A DNA stretch of 64,000 nt from an uncultured Fluviicola sp. (lineage in GTDB: Bacteria; Bacteroidota; Bacteroidia; Flavobacteriales_D; Crocinitomicaceae). The notes beneath the pieces were generated by a model. The model worked only from the letters and a program-made list of their open reading frames with translations. It made no database searches and was not told the origin of the DNA. Positions 26,306-35,346 of this stretch are shown in pieces. The translations under genes were made by a program, and so were the position numbers. Numbering within the stretch: position 1 is the first letter of the stretch; each line of letters opens with the position of its first letter. The stretch covers positions 30,116 to 94,115 of the forward strand of contig CAJVYC010000009.1 in the NCBI GenBank assembly GCA_913009205.1, given 5' to 3'.

Positions 26306-29300
26306 CTATAGGCTACTTCTCATTTGCCACTTGAATATCTTGTAGATCCAAAGCTTCAATCGGTACATCAAAAGATACAGTGAAGGGATAATTACGAGAG
26401 TTAAGAACGTTGCGAATGTAAGACCATAAATAATGGCCCAAGACATCGGTGCGAAGAACATATTATTGTCGCCTCCCATATATATTTTAGGATCATAAGT
26501 TGTGAAGAAACTCATGAAATCAATGTTGAAACCTATCGCCAGTGGAACCAGTCCTAATATTGTGGTGATTGCAGTTAATAATACAGGACGTAAACGCGTT
26601 CGACCTCCTTCAATTGCCGAGGCAACGATATCTTCATAAGGAAGTTGTTCGTATTCATCCAACCCTCTTTCCTCACGTTTTTTCTTGCGAATCAAATTCG
26701 TGTAATCAATCAGTACAATGGCATTGTTTACGACAACTCCAGCCAATGATATAATTCCAATCATTGTCATCATAATTACGAAGTTTTGTCTGGTAATCAA
26801 TAATCCCAAAAGTACTCCAATCAATGATAATAGCACTGTAAGTATTATCACAGTTGGCATTGAGTAAGAGTTGAACTGGGCCACAATGATCAAAAGAATC
26901 AGGAATACCGCAATTAAAAGTGCTTTCGATAAGAAGGCCATTTCTTTTGCTTGTTCTTCCATTTGACCTGTGAAAGTAAATTCATACCCTTCAGGTAGAT
27001 CTTTATACCCTTCCATTTCCTTTTTCAGTTTGTCAACAATTTCCGTAGCATTTACACCTTCCGTAACGTTAGAGTAAATTGTCACCAACGGAACTTGATC
27101 TTTACGAACAACAGCAGAATAAGAACCTGCTTCTTTTGGTTCTTCAATTACCGAACGAATTGGAATGTTCAACATCTTTCCTTTTTGATTTCTAAAGATC
27201 AACTCTTGATCCAACAAAGAATTCAAATCCTCCCTATTCTGTTTGTTAAATCGAACAGTGATATCGTAAGACTCATCATCAACGGTATACGTCGTAATAT
27301 CTTGTCCTAGCAATGCTTTCCTAATGGCTTGACCGACAGCAAATGTTGAAGTATTCAAAGCACCAACCTGTTGTTTATCTACTTTAATAGCATATTCAGG
27401 ACGGTTGGCGTCAACATTAAGTTTAAGCCCATCAACACCTTTTATTTTCTTCTTGTCCAAGAATGCTTTGATATTCTGCGCTTCCTTAATTAAGTCCTTG
27501 TATTCTCCACGACCCGTTACTTCGATATTAATTGCTGCACCTTGAGGTGGACCTGCCGCATCTTTCGCTGCTGATATCTCAATCTCCGCAGTGACATCAC
27601 TCTTGATTTCTTTTTGAATCTTTTTCAAGATGTCAGAAGTTGTTATCCCGTTTTGCCTGTATTGTGATTCAACAAAATTGATTGTAATACGAGCTTTGTG
27701 AGGAGTGTTACCCATAGCAACTCCTTGCGCAGGATCACTGGCTCCTTCTCCAACTTGAGAAATAATAGACTTAATAATTTGTCTGTCTTGCGGAATTCCA
27801 GTTGTGTCATCAGCATCTCTATATTCAGCAAGAATTGTATTCAACTTCTCTTCCAATTCAAGAGTCGTTTTATTCGTAACATTGATGTCTGTTCCAATTG
27901 GGTGAGAGATGAAAACGTTTACATAGTTCGGCTCATTTTCAGGGAAAAAATCGACTTTTGGCGGCACGACCACCATTAATGCTATGGAAAGGAAGAACAA
28001 TCCAACTGTTCCTAAGAATAAGTTCCGCGGACGTTTTCCCTGCAGGGCATAAGTTAAGAATCTCTCATATCCTTTTTCTAATTTCGGTAAGAAACCATTT
28101 TGGAACCGTCTAGTTCCTGGCGTAAGAACGAAGAAGTTCAATAGTGCCAATAATCCAATTAAGATCAAGATATTTCCGAATCCAATTCCTCCAGCGATAA
28201 CTGCGATTACTCCAAGGCCTCCAGAAATTCCAGCAATCATTAAGACTCTTTTTAGATTCGGCTTATCAACAGTTACTTTCATATAAACAACAGCAATTAC
28301 AGGGTTGATGACCAATGCCACAAACAATGAAGATCCCAAAACAATCATTAATGTAATTGGAAGATATTTCATGAATTCACCCATTATTCCTGGCCACAAT
28401 GCAAGTGGTAAGAATGCTGCAAGTGTGGTTGCAGTTGAAGCAATAATCGGCATAGCAACTTCACCAACACCTTGAATTACGGCTTGGGTCGCTTTCTTGC
28501 CTTCAGACATGTGCCGGTAGATATTCTCGACAATTACAATTCCATTATCCACAAGCATTCCTAGTGCGAGTACCATTGAGAAGAGGACCATTACATTTAA
28601 CGTAACTCCCATTGCATCTAATATCGAGAATGACATTAGCATTGAAAGTGGAATAGCAATCCCAACGAACATTGCGTTTCTCAAGCCAAGGAAGAAAAGT
28701 AAAACTCCTACAACAAGAATGATTCCTAAGAAGATCGAATTAACCAATCCAGAAACCATTTCACGAGTGTTGTTCGATTGGTCACTTGTTTTTGATACCG
28801 TTACACTTGCAGGAATAGTTCCGTCTTTTTGTGCCTCGTCCAGAATTAGTGCGATTTTATCTGATGCATCCAAAAGGTTTTGACCGCTTTGCTTTTTAAC
28901 ATCAAGCATTACAACTGGCGAACCGAATTCACGAGCGTAAGATGTTGTATCTCCGTTACCGAAGTACACGTGCGCGATGTCTTCCAGCTTAACTGGCATA
29001 AAGTCGTCTCTTTTTACAATAAGCTGATTCAATTCTGATGCTGATCGAAATTCACCATCGATTTTAATTGTTTTTCTAACGCCGTCCTCAAGGATTTCTC
29101 CACCAGGAATGTTTTGATGTTCAGAATTAACCGCATTTTGAATGTCGTCCAAGCTTACATTTACTGCTTGCGCTTTTATTGGATCAACATCAATACTCAT
29201 CTGTTGTTCTTGAACACCTCGAATATCAACATCACTTATCTCGGGTAAATCTTCAATTCTGTCCTCAAGTTCTTCCGCAATTTCCTTCAACAATGCAGGA

Positions 29301-29767
29301 TTTTCTCCACGCAGGTTGATGTTCATAATTGGCATCTTCGAAGGATCCATTTCGAAAATATTAGGTTCTACTGGAAGCGCAGGGAAACTTGATTCGGCTC
29401 GGGCTCTATCAACGGCATCCTTTACTTTTTGTAAGGCCTCATCAACGGGCATTTTAAAATCAAATTTGACTCTAATGGTTGCGTATCCGTTAACGGCGTT
29501 TGAATTGATCTCATCAACTAACTTGATTCCACCCAATTCTTTTTCTATTGTTTTAGAGATCTTTTCCGACATATATTGCGGTGAAGATCCTGGTTTTGCA
29601 ATCCCAACATAGATTTCAGGAATCTGAATCTCAGGGAAATTTTCTTTCGGCATCGAGTTAAATGAAGCATAACCTCCAATTAAAATAATGATCGCGATAA
29701 GAAACACTGTTTTTCGGTTGTTCACTGCTAGAGTGGACAAGCCAAACCCTTTATTTTCTTTTGACAT
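26306..29767 (-). CDS. RND efflux permease (AcrB/MexB-like, HAE family)
   Basis: The 1153-residue inner-membrane pump has the RND layout: an N-terminal helix (FLIAIIILIGGYASF), a large periplasmic loop, helices 2-6 with GMLVDNGIVIVENIYRHMSEG, then a second half repeating the pattern with VVNNAIVLIDYTNLIR and GGRTRLRPVLLTAITTILGLVPLA. The proton-relay aspartate of helix 4 is single here (VDNG) rather than the Asp-Asp of AcrB, as in many HAE2-like or divergent pumps. It is longer than AcrB because of an extra hydrophobic insert around residues 500-550. Substrates are unknown. It is last in the operon tetR-tolC-MFP-RND. Confidence 0.93.
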   Translation of the reverse strand: MSKENKGFGLSTLAVNNRKTVFLIAIIILIGGYASFNSMPKENFPEIQIPEIYVGIAKPGSSPQYMSEKISKTIEKELGGIKLVDEINSNAVNGYATIRVKFDFKMPVDEALQKVKDAVDRARAESSFPALPVEPNIFEMDPSKMPIMNINLRGENPALLKEIAEELEDRIEDLPEISDVDIRGVQEQQMSIDVDPIKAQAVNVSLDDIQNAVNSEHQNIPGGEILEDGVRKTIKIDGEFRSASELNQLIVKRDDFMPVKLEDIAHVYFGNGDTTSYAREFGSPVVMLDVKKQSGQNLLDASDKIALILDEAQKDGTIPASVTVSKTSDQSNNTREMVSGLVNSIFLGIILVVGVLLFFLGLRNAMFVGIAIPLSMLMSFSILDAMGVTLNVMVLFSMVLALGMLVDNGIVIVENIYRHMSEGKKATQAVIQGVGEVAMPIIASTATTLAAFLPLALWPGIMGEFMKYLPITLMIVLGSSLFVALVINPVIAVVYMKVTVDKPNLKRVLMIAGISGGLGVIAVIAGGIGFGNILILIGLLALLNFFVLTPGTRRFQNGFLPKLEKGYERFLTYALQGKRPRNLFLGTVGLFFLSIALMVVVPPKVDFFPENEPNYVNVFISHPIGTDINVTNKTTLELEEKLNTILAEYRDADDTTGIPQDRQIIKSIISQVGEGASDPAQGVAMGNTPHKARITINFVESQYRQNGITTSDILKKIQKEIKSDVTAEIEISAAKDAAGPPQGAAINIEVTGRGEYKDLIKEAQNIKAFLDKKKIKGVDGLKLNVDANRPEYAIKVDKQQVGALNTSTFAVGQAIRKALLGQDITTYTVDDESYDITVRFNKQNREDLNSLLDQELIFRNQKGKMLNIPIRSVIEEPKEAGSYSAVVRKDQVPLVTIYSNVTEGVNATEIVDKLKKEMEGYKDLPEGYEFTFTGQMEEQAKEMAFLSKALLIAVFLILLIIVAQFNSYSMPTVIILTVLLSLIGVLLGLLITRQNFVIMMTMIGIISLAGVVVNNAIVLIDYTNLIRKKKREERGLDEYEQLPYEDIVASAIEGGRTRLRPVLLTAITTILGLVPLAIGFNIDFMSFFTTYDPKIYMGGDNNMFFAPMSWAIIYGLTFATFLTLVIIPSLYLLMYRLKLWIYKIFKWQMRSSL

Positions 29768-29790
29768 AATCTTAAAATTAGATCGTGATT

Positions 29791-30837
29791 TTATTTAAGA
29801 CGAATTGCGGTTCCATCTACAATTCCTTTGGCTCCTTTGATCACAATTTGTGCATCCTTACCAATTTCTTTTGAATCCTTGATAAGTGTTTCGCCGTTGA
29901 ATTTTTCGATTACATTAATAATAACCTTCTGAGATTTTCCATTGACAATGATGTAAATGAAATCTTCACCTTCTTGATCCCTTTGAACACTGGTTGACGG
30001 AATGACAACACCCATTGGAACGTACAAATCAGTCACTCGAACTTCAGCCAACATATTAGGAAGAAGCACTTCGTTTTTATCAACTGCAGCCATAATTCTA
30101 AACGTTCTATTCGTTGGCTCGATGTAATTTCCAACGTTCGTAATAGTTAAGTCGATGCTTGTATCACTGTAATTTGGAAATGTAACGTTTATCTCTGTTC
30201 CGACTTTGATCTTTGATAAGTGCTTTTCAGAAACCATTGCAATAATGTCCACTTTGCTGTTGTTTACCAAACGAACAATAGGAGAAGCAGGTCCAGCCAT
30301 TTGTCCCTCTTTTGCAAATACTTGATCAATAACTCCAGTAAATGGTGCTCTAATTATGGCTTTTCCACTTTGAGTCCCAAGCGAGTTGATTTTAGTTTCT
30401 AGAGTCCTTACCTGATTTTTAGCTGTTTCCAAATTCATCTCAGAACCAACACCTTTCTTGTTTAATTGTACTTGTTTGTCTAACATGTACTTGGCATGTT
30501 CCAATTGAGTTTGCAATTCAACCAAGTTAGAGGCAAGAATTGATGCGTCAATAGAAGCAATCACTGTACCTTTCGAAATTGTTTGGCCAGCTTTCACATT
30601 GATTTTCATGATAAGACCGCCCATTTCAGAGTTTAAAATAATGTCTTGATCTGTTTCTACTGTTCCTTGAACACGAATTTCGTGGGTGAATGGCTTCATT
30701 TTAATTTCACTGACATGTACCAATGGAGCTTGGTCAACTTCTTTCTCTTCTTTTACTTCCTCGCCACATGATTGTAAAACCAAAAGTGATCCTACTAAGA
30801 ATGCAAACCCGAATATTTTTGCTTTAGTTGTTTTCAT
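29791..30837 (-). CDS. RND periplasmic adaptor (membrane fusion protein), lipoprotein
   Basis: The 348-residue protein has a lipoprotein signal (…LVGSLLVLQSC|GEE). The MFP body follows: a beta-barrel/lipoyl half (VQGTVETDQDIILNSEMGGLI, ~residues 55-75), a helical hairpin with HAKYMLDKQVQLNKKGVGSEMNLE-like repeats, and the second lipoyl half IRAPFTGVIDQVFAKEGQM. It links the RND pump to the TolC-like channel. Gaps are 5 bases to the tolC stop and 23 bases to the RND start. Confidence 0.92.
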   Translation of the reverse strand: MKTTKAKIFGFAFLVGSLLVLQSCGEEVKEEKEVDQAPLVHVSEIKMKPFTHEIRVQGTVETDQDIILNSEMGGLIMKINVKAGQTISKGTVIASIDASILASNLVELQTQLEHAKYMLDKQVQLNKKGVGSEMNLETAKNQVRTLETKINSLGTQSGKAIIRAPFTGVIDQVFAKEGQMAGPASPIVRLVNNSKVDIIAMVSEKHLSKIKVGTEINVTFPNYSDTSIDLTITNVGNYIEPTNRTFRIMAAVDKNEVLLPNMLAEVRVTDLYVPMGVVIPSTSVQRDQEGEDFIYIIVNGKSQKVIINVIEKFNGETLIKDSKEIGKDAQIVIKGAKGIVDGTAIRLK

Positions 30838-30842
30838 AATTC

Positions 30843-32177
30843 TTATTTATCTAAAATGTTGTTGTAAATTTTGTCAAGCTCCAATTGCGCTTGAAACAGA
30901 TCAATCTTAGCTGCCAAATATTGAGATTGAGCAATGATTAGTTGGTTGTATTTCTGTGTGACTGCCATGCTAGATCCCTCACCAATTTGATCTTTAACGA
31001 CACTGTTTTCATAAATTGATTTGGCAAAATCAATGTTTTCTTTTTGTAAATCCATTTTGGATTGTGCTCCCCTCAAGTTATTCTTTGCCTGTATTTCTTG
31101 CATCGTGAGAGCAGACTCCATTTGAATCAATGAATTCTCATCTTTCAATAATCGAATTCGCGCTTGCTGAACCAGTGCATTTTTTTTACCGCCTGCGAAT
31201 ACTGGAACATTCAATTGAAGTCCCCATCCGTTTTGCAAGAACCATTTCTTGTCTGAATCAAAAAAGTTAAACTCATTTCTTAAAGCCGTGTATGACTGTT
31301 GATAGTAAGCGCCCAATGTTGGGACAATAGCCATCTTATTGTTCTTAAGGTTCAATTCGGAAAGAACAATTTGTTTTTGTATTAATTCAAACGAAAGGTT
31401 CGAATGAATATCGCCTCCTGCCAATGAACTTATTGTAAGTAATTCATCCGGAGTTTGTGTAATTGCAATTGGGTCGTTCATCGGGTACCCCATCGAATAT
31501 TTCAACAGATTAAGTGCATTTTCGTATTGAATAGTTGACGAAAGTTGCGCTTGCTTTGCTGTCAGTAAAGAATATTTCAATTGATCCATGTCTTCCTTTA
31601 GCAACAATCCCAAGTCGAAATAAATCGCTTGCATTTCAACCATTGACTCTGCAGTGACAAACATAGAGTCAACAAATGAAATGTTCTCTTTCGCAACAGA
31701 AGCAAGTTGATATGCTTGGATAACATTATAGCTAACATCTTCTTTTGTTAAGTCTGAAGCTGTTTCTTGAAACTTAGCAAAGTAAGCGGCTGCCTTTAGA
31801 CCAATAAAATAAGACCCGTTGAAAAGCAATTGATTTGCCGTTAATCCAGCTGAAGAACTGAAATTTGTTCCCGCTCTAAAAGAGACAAGTTCTCCTTCAG
31901 GCGCATTTGGGTTAAAGAATGATGCATCCAATACTTGTACAGGTAGGGTGATGTTTTGACCGAAGTTCCCCGCTATACTAATCTGAGGAAGACCGACTGC
32001 TCTCACTTCGTTAGCGCGCTCCTTGGCGTCAGTGATGTCGTGATCCGCATTTACTACCGAAATATTATGCACCTGGGCATACGATTTCGCCGCTTCTAAG
32101 GTGAAGCTCGCATCTTGGGCAGATGAAAATTGCGCAATCATCAGAAATCCACTGACGATTAATTTAGATTTGTTCAT
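30843..32177 (-). CDS. TolC-family outer-membrane channel
   Basis: From ATG 32177 the product has 444 residues with a signal peptide (MNKSKLIVSGFLMIAQFSSAQ|DA). Two repeats of long helices carry typical OEP patterns (SFTLEAAKSYAQVHNISVVNAD…, AKSIYENSVVKDQIGEGSSMAVTQKYNQL). The frame could begin 13 codons earlier at 32216, but that would hide the signal peptide, and the ATG chosen overlaps the tetR stop by 14 bases, fitting translational coupling. Confidence 0.9.
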   Translation of the reverse strand: MNKSKLIVSGFLMIAQFSSAQDASFTLEAAKSYAQVHNISVVNADHDITDAKERANEVRAVGLPQISIAGNFGQNITLPVQVLDASFFNPNAPEGELVSFRAGTNFSSSAGLTANQLLFNGSYFIGLKAAAYFAKFQETASDLTKEDVSYNVIQAYQLASVAKENISFVDSMFVTAESMVEMQAIYFDLGLLLKEDMDQLKYSLLTAKQAQLSSTIQYENALNLLKYSMGYPMNDPIAITQTPDELLTISSLAGGDIHSNLSFELIQKQIVLSELNLKNNKMAIVPTLGAYYQQSYTALRNEFNFFDSDKKWFLQNGWGLQLNVPVFAGGKKNALVQQARIRLLKDENSLIQMESALTMQEIQAKNNLRGAQSKMDLQKENIDFAKSIYENSVVKDQIGEGSSMAVTQKYNQLIIAQSQYLAAKIDLFQAQLELDKIYNNILDK

Positions 32178-32778
32178 TGTTCTTTGTTTGTTTGAGATAT
32201 TTAATTCCTGCTTCATTCGCTATACCATTTAGATGGAGACGAATCATTTCTGAAAAAACTTCCTGAAATTTAAATTCTGGCCATGGAAAAATTTCAGAAT
32301 TCATTATATTTTCTATTGAAGCCACGTACAAACGGGCTATAACACTCACGTGTAAGTCATCGCGATAAACACCTTCTTTAATGCCGCGTTCAATATTCGT
32401 TTTGATCATATTCAACACGAAGTGCCATTTGTGATCTTCCAATATTTTCCAGGCGTCTTTGTAGTGTTTTTGCAAATCGTAAAAAACAGTAGGGTTTATA
32501 TTTCCAAAATGTTCTAGAACAAACTTACTTACACTTATTAATTCTTCAATTGCGTTTTCAGATTGCTGACTGCAATTAATGCATATTGCTGTATCCATTT
32601 CAACTTTCATCTCGATAATAGATTTTACCAAATCATTTTTATCTGAGAAGTATTTATAGATTGTTTTTTTTGACACACCAAGTTCGCGAGAAAGATCGTC
32701 CATTGTTACACTCTTAATGCCGAACTTCATATAGACAGCGCTCGCACGCTCAATAATTTCTAATCTTTTTTCATCCAT
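32164..32778 (-). CDS. TetR-family repressor of the efflux operon
   Basis: The 204-residue protein has the TetR helix-turn-helix in residues ~9-55 (ASAVYMKFGIKSVTMDDLSRELGVSKKTIYKYFSDKNDLV) and a helical ligand-binding C terminus containing CINC. It is the first gene of the operon, so it probably represses its own operon. The strong inverted repeat at 32803-32842 lies immediately upstream. Confidence 0.92.
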   Translation of the reverse strand: MDEKRLEIIERASAVYMKFGIKSVTMDDLSRELGVSKKTIYKYFSDKNDLVKSIIEMKVEMDTAICINCSQQSENAIEELISVSKFVLEHFGNINPTVFYDLQKHYKDAWKILEDHKWHFVLNMIKTNIERGIKEGVYRDDLHVSVIARLYVASIENIMNSEIFPWPEFKFQEVFSEMIRLHLNGIANEAGIKYLKQTKNNEQI

Positions 32779-32802
32779 GGGGACAAATGTATAACAATAA
32801 TC

Positions 32803-32842
32803 TACTTTGGAAACTATTTATAATAAAAAAGTTTCCAAAGTA
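32803..32842. promoter_or_regulatory. Candidate TetR operator, perfect 12-base inverted repeat
   Basis: TACTTTGGAAAC (32803-32814) and GTTTCCAAAGTA (32831-32842) are exact inverse complements with a 16-base AT-rich spacer. A further half-site (TTTGGAAAG) lies at about 32855. The site is 25 bases upstream of tetR and 64 upstream of the divergent rnhA, so it could control both. Confidence 0.65.
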
Positions 32843-32905
32843 TTGTGTAAATAATTTGGAAAGAACGAATCCCAGTCGAAGCAAGATTGCTAATTTGGCT
32901 ATTGA

Positions 32906-33370
32906 ATGGTAAATATTTATACAGACGGATCGGCAAAAGGGAACCCTGGAAATGGTGGTTATGGTATCGTAATGCGCTTTAAAGGGAAGGAAAAGGAAAT
33001 GGCTCAAGGCTTTAGAATGACCACTAATAATCGCATGGAGCTTTTGGCTGTCATCGTTGCTTTGGAAACATTAACTACAAATAAGTTTCCTGTGAAAATT
33101 TATTCTGACTCAAAATACGTTATTGATTCAATTACAAAGAAATGGGTTTTTGGATGGGAAAAGAAAAATTTCAAAGGAAAAAAGAATGCGGACCTTTGGA
33201 AACGCTATTTGGTCGTTCAAGGTAAATTTAATATTGAGTTTGAATGGGTAAAAGGACATGCTGGGCATCCAGAAAATGAACGCTGTGATGTTCTTGCCTT
33301 TAATGTTGCTGATGACTTCTCAAATCATCTCATAGACGAAGTGTTTGAAAAAGAGAGATCTGAGAAGTAA
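32906..33370 (+). CDS. rnhA: Ribonuclease HI
   Basis: The 154-residue enzyme cleaves RNA in RNA-DNA hybrids. The four catalytic carboxylates are visible: D7 (IYTDGS), E45 (NRMELL), D68 (YSDSKYV) and D128 (NERCDVLA), with the flexible-loop histidine in KGHAGHPENE. Asn follows the glycine-rich KGNPGNGGYG. The start ATG leaves no N-terminal hybrid-binding domain, so it is the plain bacterial type. Confidence 0.95.
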   Translation: MVNIYTDGSAKGNPGNGGYGIVMRFKGKEKEMAQGFRMTTNNRMELLAVIVALETLTTNKFPVKIYSDSKYVIDSITKKWVFGWEKKNFKGKKNADLWKRYLVVQGKFNIEFEWVKGHAGHPENERCDVLAFNVADDFSNHLIDEVFEKERSEK

Positions 33371-33386
33371 AGGTATTGGTTGGTTT

Positions 33387-34076
33387 TTAATCTACTCTTT
33401 CTTGGGCCGAAACTTCAGCTGCTTTTATAAAAGTATAAATCATTGGATGAGGGATTTCTCTTGTCGAACTGATTTGCGGACAGAATCCACAACCAACAAA
33501 GAAATCATGGTTTTTCAAGCTGATTATTTCTGGATCTTCAAAATGATTGTAAGCTTCAATGTCTGCGATATCATTTTCCAAAGAGCTTATCAATTGAGGA
33601 TATAGGCTAAAACGAGACGAAGTGAGTTCCGTATCAGAGTAATTCTGGTACAATTGAATAAAGGCCTTCGAATGAGGTAATATTTGAAGCTTTTCGAATT
33701 GTTCTCCTTCTACCAAATTGTCAGAAATTAATTTCTCATTCTTTCTGTTCAATTGATACATGTTGATGAGCACTTCTATGAAAATTCGATACCCTTCACC
33801 TGTAATCAGAACAGGGATGTTTTTTCCTATAATTTGCTTTATTATTCCGTGAAGAAAGAAAGGGTTCTTAATTGGACCAGGTGCTATTAATATAGCATCA
33901 AATTGGTCAAACTGTTGCGGCCTGAATTTTACAACTTCATTCAATTTTACCCAATAGTAATTGACATCGAGGTCTAAAAACTGGGCAGAATGATCAATAG
34001 CTAGATTTGTCGCGTGATGCGAATTGTAGGTGAAATTATAGTCACCTACTATGGCTATTTTTAAATTTTGACCCAT
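33387..34076 (-). CDS. CTP-synthase C-terminal-like protein lacking the catalytic cysteine
   Basis: The 229-residue protein follows the pattern of the 'CTP synthase C-terminal region-related (seleno)protein' family: KIAIVGDYNFTYNSHHATNLA, FDAILIAPGPIKNP, and a C-terminal FFVGCGFCPQISS…PHPMIYTFIKAA. Where the class I amidotransferase nucleophile elbow G-x-C-x-G should be, this protein has ITGEGYRIFIEVL (residues 91-103) with no Cys or in-frame UGA. It therefore should not hydrolyse glutamine by the normal route. Position 24 bases before the lipoprotein gene in the same direction suggests co-transcription. Confidence 0.75.
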   Translation of the reverse strand: MGQNLKIAIVGDYNFTYNSHHATNLAIDHSAQFLDLDVNYYWVKLNEVVKFRPQQFDQFDAILIAPGPIKNPFFLHGIIKQIIGKNIPVLITGEGYRIFIEVLINMYQLNRKNEKLISDNLVEGEQFEKLQILPHSKAFIQLYQNYSDTELTSSRFSLYPQLISSLENDIADIEAYNHFEDPEIISLKNHDFFVGCGFCPQISSTREIPHPMIYTFIKAAEVSAQERVD

Positions 34077-34100
34077 TAAGTAGCTGGAATCTCTATTTAG

Positions 34101-34751
34101 TTATCTTTTGAACCAACCTTGGTAAATAGCGTTTTGAATTGATATAGAATCAACGTGAACAACTGGCACTGGAAGTATTGCTAAACTATCAGGGTTTAAA
34201 CTGTAAGCGTAGCAGTTAAAATTACACGTGAACGAAGAATAATCTCCTGAATCATCGGAATCCTGTGCGATATTAGCAAATTCAACATCTGGGCTGTTTG
34301 GATCAATTTCGTTAGATTTCCATTCGCGGCTACTAGCATCGGTATAGGTCACTTCAAATCCTGATGTTCCATTATTCGAGTAAGTAGGGTCAGAATTTGC
34401 AAGCATAAAAGCATTAAAAGCCGTGATTGAAGGATCCGTAGTAATGTTTGCATTCCAGCTTATACTTCCCAATCCAACTTTAATAGAAGTTGCAATAGAA
34501 GAAGAAATCATTGCAGAATAATAAACTGCAGAAGAAAAATCCGGTGCGGCTAAAATAATTTGATCCTTCGTAGAAACATTACTAAAACCTAACACATTTT
34601 CTGTTAATACAATTTCTGCACCGTTGATTTCACCAATAAAATTAGATGATAAATCAACTGTTGGAATTGGAGCTGGAATTACTTCATGATCAATACACGA
34701 ACTGAATATCAATGCGGTTAATCCTAGTATAATAGCGCCTTTCTTCTTCAT
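34101..34751 (-). CDS. Hypothetical lipoprotein
   Basis: A 216-residue protein begins MKKKGAIILGLTALIFSSC, a lipoprotein signal with Cys at residue 19. The body is beta-rich, with low-charge Ser/Thr/Asn sequence and two close cysteines near residue 178 (CNFNCYAY). No family recognised. It is probably an outer-membrane-attached surface or periplasmic lipoprotein. Confidence 0.7.
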   Translation of the reverse strand: MKKKGAIILGLTALIFSSCIDHEVIPAPIPTVDLSSNFIGEINGAEIVLTENVLGFSNVSTKDQIILAAPDFSSAVYYSAMISSSIATSIKVGLGSISWNANITTDPSITAFNAFMLANSDPTYSNNGTSGFEVTYTDASSREWKSNEIDPNSPDVEFANIAQDSDDSGDYSSFTCNFNCYAYSLNPDSLAILPVPVVHVDSISIQNAIYQGWFKR

Positions 34752-34882
34752 AATATAAATAGTTAAATTGACTCGTCTTTGTTTCCTGTATATAGGTAAA
34801 CAATTTCAACAGGTAAAATGTTACTTCGAAATTACGAAAAAAATTACGAAAGGTTGCTTTAGAAGGTTGGGCGGACGTACAA

Positions 34883-35203
34883 TTATGCTCGGATTTGTCT
34901 CAAGGGTTGGTTCCCTTCAATATCAAACATTGAAATTTGATTATTTGTTAGTTCTGAAAAATTTGCGCTGTACAAAACTTCTCCATCATACATCTTCTCC
35001 GATATTAAAAAGTCATTTACCGAAATTTCTTGATTTTGCTTTTGAAGAGAGTTGAAAATAATATTTAGCTGTGAGTGTGTTACAACAAGATCTGTGTCAT
35101 AATTCATAACTCCTTGAGATATGTTTCCTTTGATCAAAACTTCAGTATCATTTGATTCAAATAGTATACTTGTAATTGCGATTGCTGTTCCTTGTTTCAT
35201 CAT
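34883..35203 (-). CDS. Hypothetical 106-aa cytoplasmic protein
   Basis: No signal peptide, membrane helix or recognisable domain. The N-terminal half looks like a small beta-sheet (AIAITSILFESNDTEVLIKGNI…) followed by a helix (HSQLNIIFNSLQKQNQEI). It is transcribed divergently from pepP. Confidence 0.5.
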   Translation of the reverse strand: MMKQGTAIAITSILFESNDTEVLIKGNISQGVMNYDTDLVVTHSQLNIIFNSLQKQNQEISVNDFLISEKMYDGEVLYSANFSELTNNQISMFDIEGNQPLRQIRA

Positions 35204-35346
35204 CTTTCTTGATTTATGTTCGATACAAATATTACAGGTTAGAACGTAAACTATTTACGTTGTAAAAAATTGATTCTAATTATTCACTGTTTTGTTTAGA
35301 AACAGTATTTTGCCACTCCAAGAGTCTTCGGACAAAATTGTACAGT

